DNA from: CAZIVP01 sp964542915
GTDB lineage: Bacteria; Calditrichota; Calditrichia; Calditrichales; Calditrichaceae
Direction: 5' to 3'
Assembly: GCA_964542915.1 (NCBI GenBank)
Contig: CAZIVP010000006.1
Span: forward strand, 62,001-126,000
DNA length: 64,000 nt
Shown here: positions 62,675 to 64,000 of the stretch, one piece after another
Numbering within the stretch: position 1 is the stretch's first letter
Layout: each line of letters opens with the position of its first letter
Translations under genes and position numbers: made by a program
Notes under the pieces: generated by a model
The model's database searches: none
What the model saw: the letters and a program-made list of their open reading frames with translations, nothing else
What the model was told of the DNA's origin: nothing

Positions 62675-64000
62675 TTAGTTGGAGGAATGGTCCTTCTCAT
62701 CCAATACGCATCGAACGACCCGGGCTAATTTCTTTTGTGAATACGGCTTTTGAACGAAATGGACGCCCTCTTTCAACGACCCGTTTACGACCACATGCGT
62801 ATCGGTATATCCGGAGACAAATATCGTCTTTGTTTCAGGATTTAGTTTAATGATTTCGTCCGCCAGTTCTTTGCCGTTCATCTCGGGCATAACAAGATCC
62901 GTTACAAGCAAATCAATATCGAGGTTGCCTTCCGTTAGCATCTCCAACGCCTCATGGCCGTTGGCAGCCTTATGTATTTGGTAACCCAGGGCTTCCAGCG
63001 CGCTTGCGGCAAAATCACGCACTTCAGTTTCATCTTCAACGAGTAAAATGCGCTCCGATCCGTATAGATTTCTCTCATCAGTAACGGTTTCCTGCTTTAT
63101 GATACCTTCCGTATTCACCGGCCAATAAATTTTGAACATAGTACCTTCGTTGGGTTCGGAATAGACCTGAATGTTGCCTTTATTTTGTTTCACAATACCA
63201 TAAACCATTGACAGCCCAAGGCCGGTGCCTTTATTTTTAGTTTTTGTCGTAAAGAAGGGATCAAATACTTTATCCTGAATTGATTTATCCATACCGATTC
63301 CATTATCCGAAACCGAAAAAAATACATGGGGCCCCACATCACTGCCTGTATGCCGGTCCACATAAGCCTCATCCAGATGAGTAGCACCTGTTTCGATAAG
63401 AATAATTTTCTTAAAACCGGGTTTCGAAACCGTATTAACGGCGTCCCTGGCATTGATAATAAGGTTGGTCAATATTTGTTCGATTTGGGCGGGGTCTGCC
63501 TTGATATTGGGTGTATCGGTGGTCAAATTCGTTTCAATTTGAATATCCTCGCCAAGTAACCGCCGCATCATTTTATCCATCGAAGTAATGATTTCATTTA
63601 TATTGAGGATTTTGGGTTCGTATATTTGTTTGCGGCTGAATGCCAGAAGTTGCCGCGTTAAACCTTCGGCGCTTTTGCCTGCTTTCAAAATCGAAATAAG
63701 ATTCTTGTGCAATGAACTTCCCTTTTCCGCCTTCATTAATGCCATCTCAGCGTATCCGTTGATAACCGTCAGCAGATTGTTAAAATCGTGGGCGACGCCG
63801 CCTGCCAAGGTACCAATCGCCTCCATTTTTTGGGATTGTTCCAATTGTCGTTCCAATTCTTCTTCTCGACTTACATCGCGTCCGATCTTGCAAAAATTAA
63901 TAATGTATCCGCTATCGTTTTTTATGGGAAAGATGACCGCTTCTTCGGCGAAATAGGAGCCGTCTTTGCGTAAATTGATGAATTTGCCGTTCCAGGCTTC
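62675..64000 (-). CDS. Hybrid sensor histidine kinase with PAS and receiver domains (partial, runs off right edge)
   Basis: 442 residues are visible; the N-terminus lies beyond base 64000 because the frame stays open to the edge. From the cut end: the C-terminal half of a PAS/PAC domain (KFINLRKDGSYFAEEAVIFP, then NFCKIGRDVSREEELERQLEQ), a HisKA H-box in GTLAGGVAHDFNNLLTVINGYAE, an ATPase domain (IEQILTNLIINARDAV, GIGMDKSIQDKVFDPFFTTK, GTGLGLSMVYGIV), and a C-terminal receiver with phospho-Asp in LDIDLLVTDLVMPEMNGKELAD and Lys in FVQKPYSQKKL. No transmembrane part is visible. No response regulator gene is adjacent. Confidence 0.93.
   Translation of the reverse strand, partial: EAWNGKFINLRKDGSYFAEEAVIFPIKNDSGYIINFCKIGRDVSREEELERQLEQSQKMEAIGTLAGGVAHDFNNLLTVINGYAEMALMKAEKGSSLHKNLISILKAGKSAEGLTRQLLAFSRKQIYEPKILNINEIITSMDKMMRRLLGEDIQIETNLTTDTPNIKADPAQIEQILTNLIINARDAVNTVSKPGFKKIILIETGATHLDEAYVDRHTGSDVGPHVFFSVSDNGIGMDKSIQDKVFDPFFTTKTKNKGTGLGLSMVYGIVKQNKGNIQVYSEPNEGTMFKIYWPVNTEGIIKQETVTDERNLYGSERILLVEDETEVRDFAASALEALGYQIHKAANGHEALEMLTEGNLDIDLLVTDLVMPEMNGKELADEIIKLNPETKTIFVSGYTDTHVVVNGSLKEGVHFVQKPYSQKKLARVVRCVLDEKDHSSN

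Overview
The window is ordinary protein-coding bacterial DNA. It points to a Gram-negative member of the Calditrichota/KSB1 side of the FCB superphylum. The evidence is a TonB-dependent receptor with a carboxypeptidase-regulatory-like N-terminus, several signal-peptide lipoproteins, and two secreted proteins ending in the NYPNPFNP-type sorting/FlgD-like tail common in Calditrichota, Ignavibacteria and relatives. The phylum assignment is an inference. No rRNA, tRNA, CRISPR array or insertion sequence was seen.

Region 1 (1-34.3 kb) is one large carbohydrate-utilisation locus. A minus-strand outer-membrane module (LamG/T9SS protein, two lipoproteins, TonB receptor, and a partial secreted protein at the left edge) lies downstream of a LacI-type regulator and a secreted six-hairpin glycosidase. 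Facing it is a plus-strand operon: GH172 (DUF2961), an L-fucose/D-arabinose isomerase-like protein, and the RbsA- and RbsC-like ABC subunits. This converges on a minus-strand operon: PfkB kinase, xylulokinase, D-lyxose isomerase, URO-D-like methyltransferase, RbsB-like binding protein, AraB-like ribulokinase. A second plus-strand operon carries a sodium:solute symporter, GH38, RbsD and GH2. Six near-identical copies of the palindrome TGTTAACGTTAACA sit in the four key intergenic regions, so the 34 kb looks like a single LacI-family regulon. The enzymes would turn D-lyxose (or D-mannose) and D-arabinose-type sugars into phosphorylated ketoses.

Region 2 (34.3-44.9 kb) is mixed. It holds a decayed serine beta-lactamase-like pseudogene, a hotdog thioesterase, a DUF4168-like secreted protein, a 689-aa protein I do not recognise, a secreted GH57 amylase-like enzyme, two broken genes (a frameshifted membrane protein and a truncated SGNH hydrolase), an SDR/DUF2867 protein and a PilZ protein.

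Region 3 (45.2-52.6 kb) is a complete minus-strand histidine operon in the order hisG-D-C-B-H-A-F-IE. It is preceded by a textbook attenuator: a 34-aa leader peptide with 8 histidines in 12 residues, three mutually exclusive pairings and a strong intrinsic terminator. HisB is the two-domain form, but its phosphatase half has lost every catalytic motif.

Region 4 (52.7-64 kb) carries a threonine aldolase-like enzyme, free-methionine-sulfoxide reductase, an archaeal-type HMG-CoA synthase/thiolase/DUF35 trio, an SDR, lipoate-protein ligase, a lipoprotein M49-like peptidase, a geranylgeranyl-reductase-family flavoprotein and, cut by the right edge, a PAS/histidine kinase/receiver hybrid.
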